A DNA stretch of 64,000 nt from Candidatus Nitrotoga sp. CP45 (GCA_003402375.1 QFXJ01000022.1:1-64000), one strand, 5' to 3'. Shown: positions 27,089 through 37,632, counted from the stretch's first letter. The notes: generated from the sequence alone by a model not told the origin. A program made the numbers and translations.

Positions 27089-27148
27089 CTGCCCATCCTT
27101 GAAAATTAAAAAATAAAATTATGCGGATTAGTCTTTATCCCGAATGGC

Positions 27149-27154
27149 TATAAT
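27149..27154 (+). promoter_or_regulatory. Candidate -10 box upstream of the ppGpp synthetase gene
   Basis: TATAAT within the near-palindrome GGCTATAATTAGCC, 126 bases before the ATG at 27280. The -35 region at 17 bases (GATTAG) is poor. Listed because no other good promoter lies in the gap, and because rpoZ, usually in front of spoT, is missing here. Confidence 0.35.
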
Positions 27155-27279
27155 TAGCCTTGCCATTTGTTTTGTAAAGTTTAAGTTAGTGATCTCAATA
27201 ACCACATTATTTAGATGAATACTTTAGCAGACAATCCGCGCAGCTGATGCCCGCAAATTTAAATTTTGGAGGTGTATGT

Positions 27280-29403
27280 ATGTCCGATGCCGAAATGCTC
27301 TTACAGGAGGTCTCCACCTACCTGAAGCCTAAGGATGTCGAACATATCCGGCAGGCACTTAAATTTAGTGGTGAAGCGCACGAAGGCCAACTTCGCAAAT
27401 CCGGCGAGCCCTATATTTCGCATCCTATCGCCGTTGCCCGAATACTGACCCCACTGCATCTTGATGCGCAAGCCATCATGGCGGCATTACTGCATGACGT
27501 GGTGGAAGACACCCATATCAGCAATGAGGAGGTAGCCAATATATTCGGCAAAGCGGTAGCCGAACTAGTTGATGGCTTGAGTAAGCTTGACAAGATTGAA
27601 TTTCAGACCAAAGAAGATGCACAAGCGGAAAATTTCCGCAAAATGCTATTGGCGATGGCGCGTGACGTGCGCGTCATCCTGATTAAGCTGGCTGACCGCC
27701 TGCACAACATGCGCACATTAACATCAATGTCCCGCGAAAAATGTGAACGTATCGCGCGCGAGACTATGGAAATTTATGCACCTATTGCCAACCGCTTAGG
27801 CCTTAATGCTATCTATCAAGAATTGGAAGACTTGGGTTTCAAGTACCTGTACCCCAAGCGCTATGAAGTTTTGTCTAAGGCTATCAAAGTCGCACGCGGT
27901 AATCGCCGTGAGGTTGTAGGAAAAATTCAGGAGGCCATTCGCCAACGCCTGGAAGAGCATCACATCACCGCCCAAATACAAGGGCGGGAAAAACATCTAT
28001 ATGGCATCTACCAGAAAATGCAGGCAAAATCACTGGCCTTCGCCCAAGTACAGGACATTTATGGTTTCCGCGTAATGGTGGATGATGTACCTTCCTGTTA
28101 CCTGGCGCTGGGAGCACTGCATGCGCTATATAAACCGATTCCAGGCAAATTTAAAGACTATATCGCCATCCCCAAGGCGAACGCTTATCAGTCGCTGCAT
28201 ACTACTCTGTTTGGGCCATTCGGTACCCCCATCGAAGTGCAGATTCGCACTCAGGAAATGCACAAAATCGCAGAGGCTGGTGTCGCCTCTCATTGGTTAT
28301 ACAAGGCCGCACAGACACCATTCAACGATCTGCACAAGAAAACCCACCAGTGGTTGCAAAGCTTATTGGAAAGCTTAAGCCAGAGCGGCGATTCGGTGGA
28401 GTTCCTAGAACACCTGAAGGTCGATCTGTTCCCGGATGAGGTGTACGTGTTTACGCCTAAAGGCAAAATTCTCGCGCTGCCACGTGGCGCAACGGCTGTG
28501 GATTTTGCTTATAGCGTGCATACTGACATCGGCAATAGCTGCGTAGCAGTCAAAGTAAATTTTGAACTGGCGCCATTACGTGTTGAAATGAAAAATGGTG
28601 ACCGCGTGGAAATAATCACCGCAACAAATGCCCACCCCAATCCCGCATGGCTCAGCTATGTAGTTACCAGCAAGGCACGCAGCCAGATTCGCCATGCACT
28701 AAAAACGATGCACTTTGACGAATCCTCCGCATTGGGGGAACGTTTGCTGAACCAAGCTCTATCTTCACTTGGGCTTAAAAAACAAGATATTGACAATAGC
28801 CGATGGGAAAAACTGCTCAAAGATACCGGTGTAAAGTCACGTGAAGAAATATTTTCTGATATTGCTCTGGGACTCCGCCTCAACATGGTTATTGCACGCC
28901 AGCTTGCACGTATCGGAGAGGCTGGGACACAGGAGCATCCCGCACCCAATGGCTTAATCACGATCCTTGGCACGGAAGGTATGGCAGTCCAGTTCGCTAA
29001 ATGCTGCCGTCCAATTCCGGGAGACCCTATTATCGGCATTATCAAAAAAGGCCAAGGATTGGTAGTTCACATCCATGATTGTCCGGTTTTATGCAAAGGA
29101 CGCGGCGGTATGGACAAATGGTTGGACGTGGCGTGGGACAGACACATCAACAGGCCCTTTGAGGTGAGCATTAAATTAATCGTAGCTAATCAGCGTGGCG
29201 TCCTGGCTAAAGCAGCAGCAGCAATTGCCGATGCCGAATCCAACATCGAAAACGTCCACTTTACCAACGAAGGTAATTACACTACGCTGTACTTCACCTT
29301 GCAGGTTAGCAACCGCATACATTTGGCCAACGTAATGCGCGGTCTGCGCGGAATACCCGAAGTAATACGTATTACCAGAATCAAAAGCGCACCTACCCAA
29401 TGA
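27280..29403 (+). CDS. spoT: Bifunctional (p)ppGpp synthetase/hydrolase
   Basis: Makes and degrades the stringent-response alarmone. ATG 27280 has an excellent GGAGGTG 5 bases upstream and gives 707 residues; 27247 would be a less plausible start. Domains in order: HD hydrolase (HPIAVARIL, then LLHDVVEDTHISNEE, about 45-75), synthetase (VQDIYGFRVMV and YKPIPGKFKDYIAIPKANAYQS, about 255-310), TGS (VYVFTPKGKILALPRGATAVDF, about 390-410, cited in part), helical/zinc-finger region (CCRPIPGDPIIG) and C-terminal ACT (about 635-700). Both catalytic halves look intact, hence the SpoT/Rel call rather than monofunctional RelA. Confidence 0.95.
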   Translation: MSDAEMLLQEVSTYLKPKDVEHIRQALKFSGEAHEGQLRKSGEPYISHPIAVARILTPLHLDAQAIMAALLHDVVEDTHISNEEVANIFGKAVAELVDGLSKLDKIEFQTKEDAQAENFRKMLLAMARDVRVILIKLADRLHNMRTLTSMSREKCERIARETMEIYAPIANRLGLNAIYQELEDLGFKYLYPKRYEVLSKAIKVARGNRREVVGKIQEAIRQRLEEHHITAQIQGREKHLYGIYQKMQAKSLAFAQVQDIYGFRVMVDDVPSCYLALGALHALYKPIPGKFKDYIAIPKANAYQSLHTTLFGPFGTPIEVQIRTQEMHKIAEAGVASHWLYKAAQTPFNDLHKKTHQWLQSLLESLSQSGDSVEFLEHLKVDLFPDEVYVFTPKGKILALPRGATAVDFAYSVHTDIGNSCVAVKVNFELAPLRVEMKNGDRVEIITATNAHPNPAWLSYVVTSKARSQIRHALKTMHFDESSALGERLLNQALSSLGLKKQDIDNSRWEKLLKDTGVKSREEIFSDIALGLRLNMVIARQLARIGEAGTQEHPAPNGLITILGTEGMAVQFAKCCRPIPGDPIIGIIKKGQGLVVHIHDCPVLCKGRGGMDKWLDVAWDRHINRPFEVSIKLIVANQRGVLAKAAAAIADAESNIENVHFTNEGNYTTLYFTLQVSNRIHLANVMRGLRGIPEVIRITRIKSAPTQ

Positions 29404-29441
29404 CACTTCTAATTTGTCTCACCCAAATTAAAACATGGCTG

Positions 29442-29852
29442 TTACCAAACACTACCCTTCAGCTTTTCAATTTCTCTTCGATCGCGTTTGGTTGGCCTCC
29501 CTCTTAAAAAAGTGGGCATCGGTTGTGCTTTTAACTCATCAGACAATGCTTTTCGCCGCAAAACACTTTCTTCCGTCTCTCTGTAAAGCGTCTGTGCTTG
29601 GGGAGCTGGCCCGCGCTGACTGGACAGGGCCAATACCTCTACTATGAATTGATACTGACCAATACGGATAGCCAGCATATCGCCCACCGCTACAGATTTT
29701 GCCGGCTTAACACGCACGCCATTACATAAAACTTTGCCGCACTCTAAAGCATCCACTGATAAAGATCGCGTTTTGAAAAAACGGGCAGCCCATAACCATT
29801 TGTCTATGCGAAACTTGACGTTGTCATTTTTTTTGTCCATGTTATTCATCAA
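29442..29852 (-). CDS. hslR: S4-domain RNA-binding protein, Hsp15 (HslR) family
   Basis: Heat-shock protein that binds free 50S subunits carrying a nascent chain so they can be recycled. The 136 residues hold an S4 domain at about 14-60 (FRIDKWLWAARFFKTRSLSV, then GKVLCNGVRVKPAKSVAVGD) and the basic C-terminal tail RGRPTKRDRREIEKLKG typical of Hsp15. The start may be any of three nearby ATG codons; the most upstream is used. Convergent with spoT. Confidence 0.9.
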   Translation of the reverse strand: MMNNMDKKNDNVKFRIDKWLWAARFFKTRSLSVDALECGKVLCNGVRVKPAKSVAVGDMLAIRIGQYQFIVEVLALSSQRGPAPQAQTLYRETEESVLRRKALSDELKAQPMPTFLRGRPTKRDRREIEKLKGSVW

Positions 29853-29935
29853 TTAAAGTTGCGATAGATAGCAAATTTGGGCAGCGTCCCAAACAATAAA
29901 TTGGTTTACCCTCATCCAATCCATAAGCAGCCGAG

Positions 29936-30046
29936 TCACGCCCAACACGTAAGCATATAAGTCTTATAATCTACCGCTGCCATCACCTCTTCAATGGCCA
30001 TGCCGCGTTTCTTAGGCCGCCCCACTGATGTTCTCCTCGCTGGCAT
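29936..30046 (-). CDS. Possible 36-residue micro-ORF with AT-hook-like motif
   Basis: A short open frame starting ATG 30046 encodes a basic N-terminal part containing GRPKKRG, which fits the core of an AT-hook, then a helix (MAIEEVMAAVDYKTY). No clear ribosome-binding site. It may be the 5' remnant of a longer DNA-binding protein or transposase, or chance. Too short for a firm call. Confidence 0.25.
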   Translation of the reverse strand: MPARRTSVGRPKKRGMAIEEVMAAVDYKTYMLTCWA

Positions 30047-30091
30047 ATTAGATTAGAATGTACCGCTGGCTATTATTTTAGGAGTCATTTA

Positions 30092-30358
30092 ATGAATAAA
30101 AAACTTTTAGAGTTATTGGATGGTGCCAACGATAAATATCCGCACACCCTGGAACAGCAGTTTCCACATGTTGTTACCAAAATCATGGAACTATGGGGTT
30201 TGCCGGCTCTTAATCAATATTTCGTCGATCTGATGTTACACACACGCGCCGAGCCTCGACAAGGTTTTCCGCCGAAGGCGGCTAAAGAGATCCTCGATTT
30301 AAGCCTGATCAGTGACCAACAAACTCAAACAAAAAAGGGTACATTGATCAGTCGATGA
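30092..30358 (+). CDS. Conserved small protein, function unknown
   Basis: An 88-residue soluble protein with a strong leader (aggagtcatttaATG). Reads LLDGANDKYPHTLEQQFPHVVTKIMELWG then FVDLMLHTRAEPRQGFPPKA, a pattern I associate with short uncharacterised betaproteobacterial proteins but cannot name. Helical, no membrane segment. Stands alone between Hsp15 and rimO. Confidence 0.72.
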   Translation: MNKKLLELLDGANDKYPHTLEQQFPHVVTKIMELWGLPALNQYFVDLMLHTRAEPRQGFPPKAAKEILDLSLISDQQTQTKKGTLISR

Positions 30359-30519
30359 ATAGGGAAGAAGCTCGCCTTAAAGATACAAAGCCGAATTCCC
30401 GTATCGCTTATAAAAACTTCGTCTAACCCATCTCTGCCGCTCCGTAGAGCTGAATTTAACCGGGCAAATAATCTACAAATCCAAATATTTCTTTGCTCGC
30501 CACACGTGCAATTAACAAA

Positions 30520-31842
30520 TTAAACCGCTTCCGCCCACAGATCGTGGACATCCGAATCAGTAATTCGGACATTCACAAAATCACCTGTCTTTAATGTCTG
30601 GCCGTTACTGATGTAAACCAAACCATCAATCTCCGGTGCATCAGCTGGACTACGCGCAATTGCACCTTCCTCATCCACTTCATCCACCAATACTTGCATG
30701 GTCTTGCCTATTTTATATGCAAGGCGTTCGCCACTGATCTCCTCCTGCAAGTGCATCAAACGGCCCAACCGTTCTTGCTGAATTTCAAGCGGGATGTGAT
30801 CCGGTAAACTATTGGCCACGGCACCTTCCACAGGCGAATACATAAAGGCGCCGACGCGATCCAATTGAGCCATTTTGAGAAAATCAAGTAACTCTTCGAA
30901 CTCTTCTTCTGTTTCGCCGGGGAAGCCGACAATGAAAGTGCTGCGCAAGGTAATATCCGGGCAGATTGTGCGCCACTGCTGAATGCGCGTAAGCACGTTT
31001 TCACTGCTGGCGGGACGTTTCATTAATTTAAGAATACGCGCATTGGCGTGCTGAAAAGGGATATCCAGGTAAGGCAGGATTTTCCCCTGCGTCATTAACG
31101 GGATGACTTCATCGACATGTGGATAAGGATAAACGTAATGCAATCGGACCCATACACCCAGTTCGCCCATCGCTTGCACTAACTCAGTCATACGCGTTTT
31201 GATTGGCCGACCGCCCCAGAAACCCGTGCGGTATTTTACATCCACGCCATAGGCACTGGTGTCTTGCGAGATTACCAGCAATTCTTTTACGCCTGCGTTC
31301 ACCAAATTCTGTGCTTCCTGCATCACGTCCCCCACTGGCCGGCTCACCAGATCGCCGCGCATGCTGGGGATAATGCAAAAGGTACAACGATGATTACAGC
31401 CCTCGGAAATTTTCACATAAGCATAATGCTTGGGTGTCAACCGTATGCCCTGCGGCGGGACCAGATCACTATACGGATCATGCAGCTTCGGCAAATGGAC
31501 ATGGATAGCTTCCATTACCTCATCTGTCGCATGTGGGCCAGTGACTGCCAATACTTTTGGATGTGCTTCTTTCACCACATTGCCCTTGGCACCCAAACAG
31601 CCGGTAACAATAACTTTTCCATTCTCGGCCAGTGCCTCGCCGATTGCTTCAAGCGATTCTGCCACCGCACTGTCGATAAAACCGCAAGTGTTAACGACCA
31701 CCAGGTCAGAATCCGCATACTTGGGAGAAATAATGTAACCCTCCGCACGCAAACGAGTAAGGATATGCTCAGAATCCACCGTTGCCTTAGGACAACCGAG
31801 AGAGACGAAGCCGACGCGTGGCGCTGTGTTCTGTGTGCTCAT
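30520..31842 (-). CDS. rimO: Ribosomal protein S12 methylthiotransferase
   Basis: Radical SAM enzyme that methylthiolates an aspartate of ribosomal protein S12. The 440 residues contain the N-terminal UPF0004 cluster-binding domain ([18 protein letters not shown] and [11 protein letters not shown]), the radical SAM motif [18 protein letters not shown] (about 149-166) and a C-terminal TRAM domain. LGCPKA and CGFID distinguish it from MiaB. Starts ATG 31842 after a 115-base gap. Convergent with the small protein gene, no terminator seen. Confidence 0.95.
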   Translation of the reverse strand: MSTQNTAPRVGFVSLGCPKATVDSEHILTRLRAEGYIISPKYADSDLVVVNTCGFIDSAVAESLEAIGEALAENGKVIVTGCLGAKGNVVKEAHPKVLAVTGPHATDEVMEAIHVHLPKLHDPYSDLVPPQGIRLTPKHYAYVKISEGCNHRCTFCIIPSMRGDLVSRPVGDVMQEAQNLVNAGVKELLVISQDTSAYGVDVKYRTGFWGGRPIKTRMTELVQAMGELGVWVRLHYVYPYPHVDEVIPLMTQGKILPYLDIPFQHANARILKLMKRPASSENVLTRIQQWRTICPDITLRSTFIVGFPGETEEEFEELLDFLKMAQLDRVGAFMYSPVEGAVANSLPDHIPLEIQQERLGRLMHLQEEISGERLAYKIGKTMQVLVDEVDEEGAIARSPADAPEIDGLVYISNGQTLKTGDFVNVRITDSDVHDLWAEAV

Positions 31843-31957
31843 GATTTAACTTGATATATTGGATTAAACATATTTTTTATTGCCGCCAGCTTTATCTTCG
31901 CTGCACTTTCACTAATTGGGCAAAGAGCTGCATTTAATAATGCAGGAGGGAACCTTT

Positions 31958-32737
31958 TTACTCTACCATTAACACACTCATCAACCACACTGTCCCTACG
32001 CCCGATACAATCAACACCACTTGCTGCAAGGTATCGCGTAACTGCACGCGCTTGTGCAAACCGGGTATCAAGTCTGCCACCGCAACATAGATCATGCTCG
32101 CAGCTGCCAATGCCAACAATGATGGTATCCACGACTGCATAGTCTGCAAAGCGAAGTAGCCAAGTATGCCGCCTGCCACAGAGGCAAAGCTGGATATTAA
32201 ATTTAATTGGAAAGCACGCAGTTTGCTATAACCCGAATGCAGCAGGATAGCGAAATCACCCACTTCCTGCGGAATTTCATGTGCAATGATAGCCAACGCC
32301 GTGACAACGCCCAGATGCACGTCAGTAAGAAACGCCGCAGCTATGATGATGCCATCCACAAAGTTATGGAAAGTGTCACCTATGATGATCATCATGCCAC
32401 TGCGTCCATGGTCAGCCCCATGCTCTGCATCGATTGATAAATGCGCTTCGCAATGCTCATGGTGACAATGCCTCCACAGCACCAGTTTTTCCAAGATGAA
32501 AAACAGCAGAATGCCAAACAGCACCGTACCACTCAAAATAGCTACATTGGGGGCTAGGTTGATTGCCTCGGGCAAAATATTGAGAAATACCGCTCCAAGC
32601 AACGCACCTATTGCATAGCTCACCATGCCACCAAGATAATTCTGTGTACGGCTGTTGAACGCGAATAATGCTGCGCATACTACGCTCAACGTGCCACCTA
32701 CAATGCAGGTGGTAATAATCCAGACCAAAATACTCAT
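31958..32737 (-). CDS. ZIP family metal transporter
   Basis: Inner-membrane carrier probably importing Zn2+, Fe2+ or Mn2+. The 259 residues hold about eight hydrophobic helices. The metal path is marked by DTFHNFVDGIIIAAAFL (helix 4) and IIAHEIPQEVGDFAILLHSG (helix 5), the canonical ZIP residues H-N-D and H-E-x-P-x-E. A histidine-rich cytoplasmic loop (HCHHEHCEAHLS and EHGADHG) lies between helices 3 and 4. Single gene, followed by rimO on the same strand. Confidence 0.93.
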   Translation of the reverse strand: MSILVWIITTCIVGGTLSVVCAALFAFNSRTQNYLGGMVSYAIGALLGAVFLNILPEAINLAPNVAILSGTVLFGILLFFILEKLVLWRHCHHEHCEAHLSIDAEHGADHGRSGMMIIIGDTFHNFVDGIIIAAAFLTDVHLGVVTALAIIAHEIPQEVGDFAILLHSGYSKLRAFQLNLISSFASVAGGILGYFALQTMQSWIPSLLALAAASMIYVAVADLIPGLHKRVQLRDTLQQVVLIVSGVGTVWLMSVLMVE

Positions 32738-32943
32738 GGAGAGTTCAAGAAATAAATGAGGCGCGGATTATACCTAAAGGCAGGCAAGCCATTCTCTAAG
32801 TGCGTGGTCAATTGCAGCAAATTTGATTTTTCAAAATCCTGAAAAAACAGACAAGATCGATATCTGCACTACATATACGATCTATGTAACGGTATAGGTT
32901 TCAGGATCGAAAAAACTTGCACGGTCAGGGACTATCTCCCAAC

Positions 32944-33798
32944 TCATGTTGCCACCTTCGTTTCTACTCCCAGTGCCCGAATGCGCATAGCGAACGCTTC
33001 CAATTGTTGCTCTGACAGTGTAGCCAATTTCGGCGCTTCCGGTTGTAATGTGGGGCGTGCCAGGCTGTAAAGCAGCACACCTTCAGGTTTAATATTGTCA
33101 TACAACAATGTGGCCAGAAAATTCAAATAATCGTCCTCGTCCTGCTTACCCGGCAGCTCGCCATCCAGCATAAACCAACAGGTTTGCAGCCAAGTCGGGC
33201 ACAGCCCGATGGAGATGGCAAGGTTCTCGCGTACCTTAACTAGGCTTGTGCGGGTATTGTTGATCCGCTGCATACCAGCCTTGCTGGCACGGTCAACCTT
33301 GAACCACACTTCACCATTGAGTTGCGCCATCTTGCGCAGTCCCTCCTGCACATTTTTGCGGTGCATAAGACTGCCATTAGTGATGAGAACCAATTTGATA
33401 TGGGAAGGTAACGCTAATTCTTGTCGCAGCTTGCCGATGAGCGTTATAACTTGCTCAAACTCGTTAGCGCTGGTCGGCTCACCATTGCCGGACAACGCAA
33501 TATCGTTAATGCGGCGCGCACCTTCTGGCACGCGGCGCTGCATAAAATCACCATGCAATAACTCATGAAGAAAACCACGTAACTCCTGCTCCAGCAATGC
33601 CAAATCAACTGGCGGAGCTGTACCACGTTTGAGTTCCGGCACCTGGCAATATATACAGCGCCAATTACAAGCATTGTTGGTATTAAGATTAATACCAACT
33701 GACACCCCACCCGCCCGCCGCGACACCACAGGATAAACATAGCGCAACCCCGCGCTGTCGCGACTGTGGTCGGTTACGTCAAGACCAGTGTTGCTCAA
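32944..33798 (-). CDS. Radical SAM protein
   Basis: A 284-residue iron-sulfur enzyme with the cluster motif NNACNWRCIYCQVPELKRG (about 41-59; Cys-x3-Cys-x2-Cys). The GNGEPTS segment (about 102) binds SAM, as in the YfkAB/Elp3-like and wyosine-type families. The substrate is unknown. The start is TTG 33798, overlapping the nlpD stop by 3-4 bases, so it is the last gene of the surE-pcm-nlpD operon, in the position where rpoS is often found. Confidence 0.88.
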   Translation of the reverse strand: MSNTGLDVTDHSRDSAGLRYVYPVVSRRAGGVSVGINLNTNNACNWRCIYCQVPELKRGTAPPVDLALLEQELRGFLHELLHGDFMQRRVPEGARRINDIALSGNGEPTSANEFEQVITLIGKLRQELALPSHIKLVLITNGSLMHRKNVQEGLRKMAQLNGEVWFKVDRASKAGMQRINNTRTSLVKVRENLAISIGLCPTWLQTCWFMLDGELPGKQDEDDYLNFLATLLYDNIKPEGVLLYSLARPTLQPEAPKLATLSEQQLEAFAMRIRALGVETKVAT

Positions 33799-34763
33799 GA
33801 TTTTACGAGTGGTAGATATTTGGCAGGATCAACCGGCTTGCCAAAACGGCGTATCTCAAAGTGCAGGCTGACTTGATCGGTGTCAGTGTTGCCCATCTCC
33901 GCAATCTTCTGCCCTTTGCTTACGTTCTGTCCTTCCTTTACCAGCAGCTGGTCGTTATGGGCATAAGCACTGAGATAAGTCTTGTTGTGTTTGATGATGA
34001 CCAGCTTGCCATATCCGCGCAGTCCACTGCCGCTATATACGACCTTGCCCGCCGAACTGGCAACTATCGCTTGACCCAGTTTACCGGCAATGTCGATCCC
34101 CTTGCGGCTGGCACTTTCAGAAAATTCGCTTATCAACGCACCAGACGTTGGCATAATCCATTCCAACGTACTGCCATCATCATCAGCATTAACATCAATT
34201 TTGGCCTCAGGTCTGATTTCGGGCTTAGCCTGAACTTTGGCCACCATCACAGATTCAGATTTTTGCAAGTCTTCCTGCATTTTTTCAATCTGTGCCACAG
34301 CCTGCTCGGTATACGGCAGCTTGGCCACCTTAGGTTGACTCTTGATAGGAATTTCCAGAGGCTTACTTTCAACCATAGTTTTAACCACGGCCGAAGTGCT
34401 GGCAGGGGGCAAGCGCAACTCCCTCCCTAGTTGGATCAAGCCATGATTTTGAATGTTATTTAGCTCTGCAATTTCACGATAATCAAGACCATAGTTAAAG
34501 GCTATGCTATGCAAAGTATCGCCTTTTTGTACTACGTGAACCTGCGGGCGTCCGTCTTTATCGCGTGGCACAGCTTTCATGGCTGGCGCGGCTACCGGTA
34601 CAACCGGTTTTTTCAACTTAATTCCGCGTTCTATTTCGCGTTCTACCCCATGCTCCACCACAGGCGCGTGAGACCCACTGGCAGAACAGCCTGCCACTAG
34701 CGCTGCGGCCATAACCGCAATAGCGATGGACTGCAGTCGAAAAGTAATTTTTATCGGCATCAT
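33795..34763 (-). CDS. nlpD: LysM/M23 lipoprotein NlpD (murein hydrolase activator)
   Basis: Envelope protein that activates amidases during cell separation. The 322 residues begin with a lipoprotein signal (ALVAGCSAS, Cys about 26), followed by a LysM peptidoglycan-binding domain (about 73-117, [20 protein letters not shown]), a low-complexity spacer and a C-terminal M23/LytM domain (about 205-318, [20 protein letters not shown] and [14 protein letters not shown]). The zinc-binding HxxxD at the start of M23 is replaced by a non-catalytic sequence, as expected of NlpD. Overlaps pcm by 4 bases. Confidence 0.93.
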   Translation of the reverse strand: MMPIKITFRLQSIAIAVMAAALVAGCSASGSHAPVVEHGVEREIERGIKLKKPVVPVAAPAMKAVPRDKDGRPQVHVVQKGDTLHSIAFNYGLDYREIAELNNIQNHGLIQLGRELRLPPASTSAVVKTMVESKPLEIPIKSQPKVAKLPYTEQAVAQIEKMQEDLQKSESVMVAKVQAKPEIRPEAKIDVNADDDGSTLEWIMPTSGALISEFSESASRKGIDIAGKLGQAIVASSAGKVVYSGSGLRGYGKLVIIKHNKTYLSAYAHNDQLLVKEGQNVSKGQKIAEMGNTDTDQVSLHFEIRRFGKPVDPAKYLPLVKS

Positions 34764-35416
34764 ACTTTCCCCATCAATAGTGGCACGAATTTCACCGCCT
34801 CCAGGCGAGTTTCACGGTAACCCTGCGTTCCACGCTCAATCAAGCATAAAAACTGTTCCTGTGCGCCCAATGGCAGCACCATTCTACCACCCACGGCCAG
34901 CTGCTCCAGCAATGCCTGTGGTACGTGCGTAGCGGCTGCCGCCATAATAATGCCATCAAACGGTGCGACTGACGGTAAACCAATGTTGCCGTCCGCATAA
35001 CGCAAGATAACATTTTTCACCTTCAATTCTTTCATGTAGCCTGCCGCGCGCTCATACAAAGGTTGCACGCGTTCCACCGAATATACCTCATGTGCCACCT
35101 GCGCCAGCACCGCCGCCTGGTAACCGCAACCGGTACCCACTTCCAGTACGCGGTTAAGTGCCATGCCATTGCGTAGAATTTCGACCATGCGCGCCACAAT
35201 GTAAGGTTGTGAAATGGTCTGACCAAAACCCAACGGCAACGACACATCATCATAAGCACGGCTAGCCAACGCTTCATCGATAAAAATATGGCGCGGCACC
35301 GCATTCATTGCAGCCAGTACAACCTCATCCTCAATCCCTTGCGCACGCAACCGCTCTATCAACCGCCCACGTGTGCGCTGCGAAGTCATGCCAATGCCAC
35401 TATGGCGTCCACTCAT
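34760..35416 (-). CDS. pcm: Protein-L-isoaspartate O-methyltransferase
   Basis: Repairs isoaspartyl residues by SAM-dependent methylation. The 218 residues show the N-terminal [33 protein letters not shown] (substrate/SAM pocket, about 61-78), the SAM motif [17 protein letters not shown] (about 91-107) and the C-terminal [14 protein letters not shown] overlaps link it to surE before and nlpD after, the standard stationary-phase survival operon. Confidence 0.96.
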   Translation of the reverse strand: MSGRHSGIGMTSQRTRGRLIERLRAQGIEDEVVLAAMNAVPRHIFIDEALASRAYDDVSLPLGFGQTISQPYIVARMVEILRNGMALNRVLEVGTGCGYQAAVLAQVAHEVYSVERVQPLYERAAGYMKELKVKNVILRYADGNIGLPSVAPFDGIIMAAAATHVPQALLEQLAVGGRMVLPLGAQEQFLCLIERGTQGYRETRLEAVKFVPLLMGKV

Positions 35417-36165
35417 ACAGCGTCACCTGCCAGCCATGTTCCCACCGCATCGATCTGGCTATATTGCGTCAAATCCATCTGTAATGGCGTAATTGATACA
35501 CGGCGCTGAGCAATGGCATAAAAATCCGTGCCCGCACCCGCATCCTGCGCCTTGCCGGCCGCACCAACCCAATACACAGTCTCACCGTGTGGATTAGTAC
35601 CCTTTACCACTGGCTCGGCTTTATGGCGCTTACCCAGGCGGGTCACTTCGCGGCCTTGCAATTGATCGTAGGGAATGTCTGGCACATTCACGTTGAGTAA
35701 CCATGGGAGAGAATGAGTGCGTTTTTCAAATTGCCGCACCAGGTCAGCCACCACACGTGCCGCAGTATCGTAATGCGCCAACTCCCTGCTCGCCAACGAT
35801 ACGGCAATGGCCGGGATGCCCAGCAAAAAACCTTCGGTGGCAGCTGCCACCGTGCCTGAATAAATTGTATCGTCACCCATGTTGGCACCCGCATTAATGC
35901 CGGAAATGACCATATCCGGTTGGGTATCCAACATGCCGGTAACCGCCAAATGCACGCAGTCGGTTGGCGTTCCGTTTACATAATAAAAACCATTAGCTGC
36001 ACGGCGTAAATTGAGCGGGCGATCCAGCGTCAGTGAATTGCTTGCACCGCTACGGTCGCGCTCTGGCGCCACCACTATTATTTCGGCAATAGTAGACAAC
36101 GTTTCCGCAAGGCAAGCCAGCCCAGGCGAAAAATAACCATCATCATTGCTAAGCATAAGCATCAT
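35413..36165 (-). CDS. surE: 5'/3'-nucleotidase SurE
   Basis: Metal-dependent nucleotidase that also acts on short polyphosphate in stationary phase. The 250 residues start with the phosphate-binding [18 protein letters not shown] (residues 4-21), followed by [19 protein letters not shown] (about 38-56), [11 protein letters not shown] (about 65-75) and [20 protein letters not shown] (about 87-106). All metal and phosphate ligands look intact. First gene of the surE-pcm-nlpD-radical SAM operon. Confidence 0.97.
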   Translation of the reverse strand: MMLMLSNDDGYFSPGLACLAETLSTIAEIIVVAPERDRSGASNSLTLDRPLNLRRAANGFYYVNGTPTDCVHLAVTGMLDTQPDMVISGINAGANMGDDTIYSGTVAAATEGFLLGIPAIAVSLASRELAHYDTAARVVADLVRQFEKRTHSLPWLLNVNVPDIPYDQLQGREVTRLGKRHKAEPVVKGTNPHGETVYWVGAAGKAQDAGAGTDFYAIAQRRVSITPLQMDLTQYSQIDAVGTWLAGDAV

Positions 36166-36706
36166 ATTGCTACTATCCTTTTATTCTGTAAGGGCTTGAA
36201 CCCGCCAATGCGCTTCGATATCCGTTTTTTTATTTTGCCAGCAACCGCAAGCCAAAGAATTAGAACCGAAAGTAATAAAGACCATAATTATCGCTTGAAT
36301 TGCCCCGGGTATAAATCCTCAACGTCATTGATTTTTTACTTAACCTATCAATCAAGCGAAACAGGCTATCATTTGCATTTTTTTGGGCATATTGCGTGAC
36401 AAAACTGACAGACAACATAATTTGGGCAACCACTGTAATATGCTCTACACGTTGAGCATGTGATTACACCGATATTGGGAAACATTGCTCTTGCCCAGCG
36501 AAATTGGCAGTAACGATCGTTCAAAAATAATAACAAATCGTTTCGTCCCAACCTTTGTCAGTTTGGCATGGCACCGTGATGGTAAATTTTTTAATCATAT
36601 CAAGAATCGTCAATTTTGCTGAAAAGAAGAATCATGACGGCAAGGAAATTGCCGCTCCTCACAAATTTCTTGATTTAACACACATCATTTCACGGAAACA
36701 TTAAAA
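36166..36706. other. 541-base gap between surE and the VIT1/CCC1 gene
   Basis: Holds the divergent promoters of surE and the transporter. Two small hairpins are visible (ATGCTC...GAGCAT near 36442-36461 and GGCAAGGAAATTGCC near 36639-36654). The 67-residue open frame at 36196-36399 has no family resemblance or ribosome-binding site and is not called. Confidence 0.5.
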
Positions 36707-37402
36707 ATGCGCTCACGCCACATAGAACGACACCTTACTGGACAAATCGGCTGGCTCCGCCCCGCAGTATTGGGCGCGAACGACGGTATCGTTTCCACAG
36801 CAAGCTTGGTACTGGGTGTTGCAGCTGCGCATGCAACCCACGACAACATATTACTTGCGGGAATTGCCGGTCTTGTCGCAGGAGCCATGTCAATGGCTGC
36901 AGGCGAGTACGTGTCCGTCCAATCACAGGCAGATTCTGAACAGGCAGACATTGAACGTGAACGAAAAGAACTTGAGACAGATGATCCTGGCGAGCGCAAA
37001 GAGCTGGTAGCGATCTATGTCGGCCGCGGCCTTGATCCTGCGCTTGCAAAGCAGGTTGCCGATCAACTCATGGCGCATGATGCGCTTGGTGCACACACTC
37101 GCGACGAACTTGGGATATCTGAAACGCTTAATGCGCGTCCGCTTCAGGCTACTTTTGCTTCAGCAACCAGCTTCGCTGTTGGAGCAGCCATGCCTCTTAT
37201 AGTCACAGTATTTGCTCCAGAAGAAAACCTGATTGCCTTTATCTCAGTTACTTCACTTGTGTTCCTTGCACTTCTGGGGGGCGTGGCGGCGCACAGCGGT
37301 GGAGCGCGAGTGGCAGTAGGTGCAATACGCGTCACCTTTTGGGGGGCTCTCGCCATGGGATTGACCGCTGCCGTGGGGGCACTGTTTGGAACAGTTGTAT
37401 GA
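36707..37402 (+). CDS. VIT1/CCC1-family metal transporter
   Basis: A 231-residue transporter of the vacuolar iron transporter family, which exports Fe2+ or Mn2+ from the cytoplasm. N-terminal helix pair with the signature LRPAVLGANDGIVSTASLVL (about 17-36), then GAMSMAAGEYVSVQSQADSE (metal-site helix, about 64-83), a cytoplasmic charged segment with repeated Glu (about 84-105) that in the family binds metal, and three further C-terminal helices. In an iron-rich lifestyle this would protect from cytoplasmic ferrous overload; that role is inferred. Confidence 0.92.
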   Translation: MRSRHIERHLTGQIGWLRPAVLGANDGIVSTASLVLGVAAAHATHDNILLAGIAGLVAGAMSMAAGEYVSVQSQADSEQADIERERKELETDDPGERKELVAIYVGRGLDPALAKQVADQLMAHDALGAHTRDELGISETLNARPLQATFASATSFAVGAAMPLIVTVFAPEENLIAFISVTSLVFLALLGGVAAHSGGARVAVGAIRVTFWGALAMGLTAAVGALFGTVV

Positions 37403-37632
37403 ACTAAGGTTGTTTATTGGAAACGCGAGTTACGTGTAAGAGTTACGTGTAATACCGACGAAGACAATAAGTTGATCTAATTAAATAAGTTAAAAAAACA
37501 GATACAACCGTTTTGATAAACTTAAGCGCTATTCAGTCATAGACATCAGACTGGTTCACTTTTATTCCACAATCAACGCAAAAATAAGTCAATTTTAGTA
37601 AAATCGTTAATACCACACAGCCTGCATAAAAT

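Noticed and set aside
27215-27247. 10-codon frame as a leader peptide of the ppGpp synthetase gene
   Set aside because: No ribosome-binding site, no run of regulatory codons and no alternative hairpins seen.
36196-36399. 67-codon open frame on the plus strand
   Set aside because: No ribosome-binding site and no recognisable motif; composition like the surrounding intergenic DNA.
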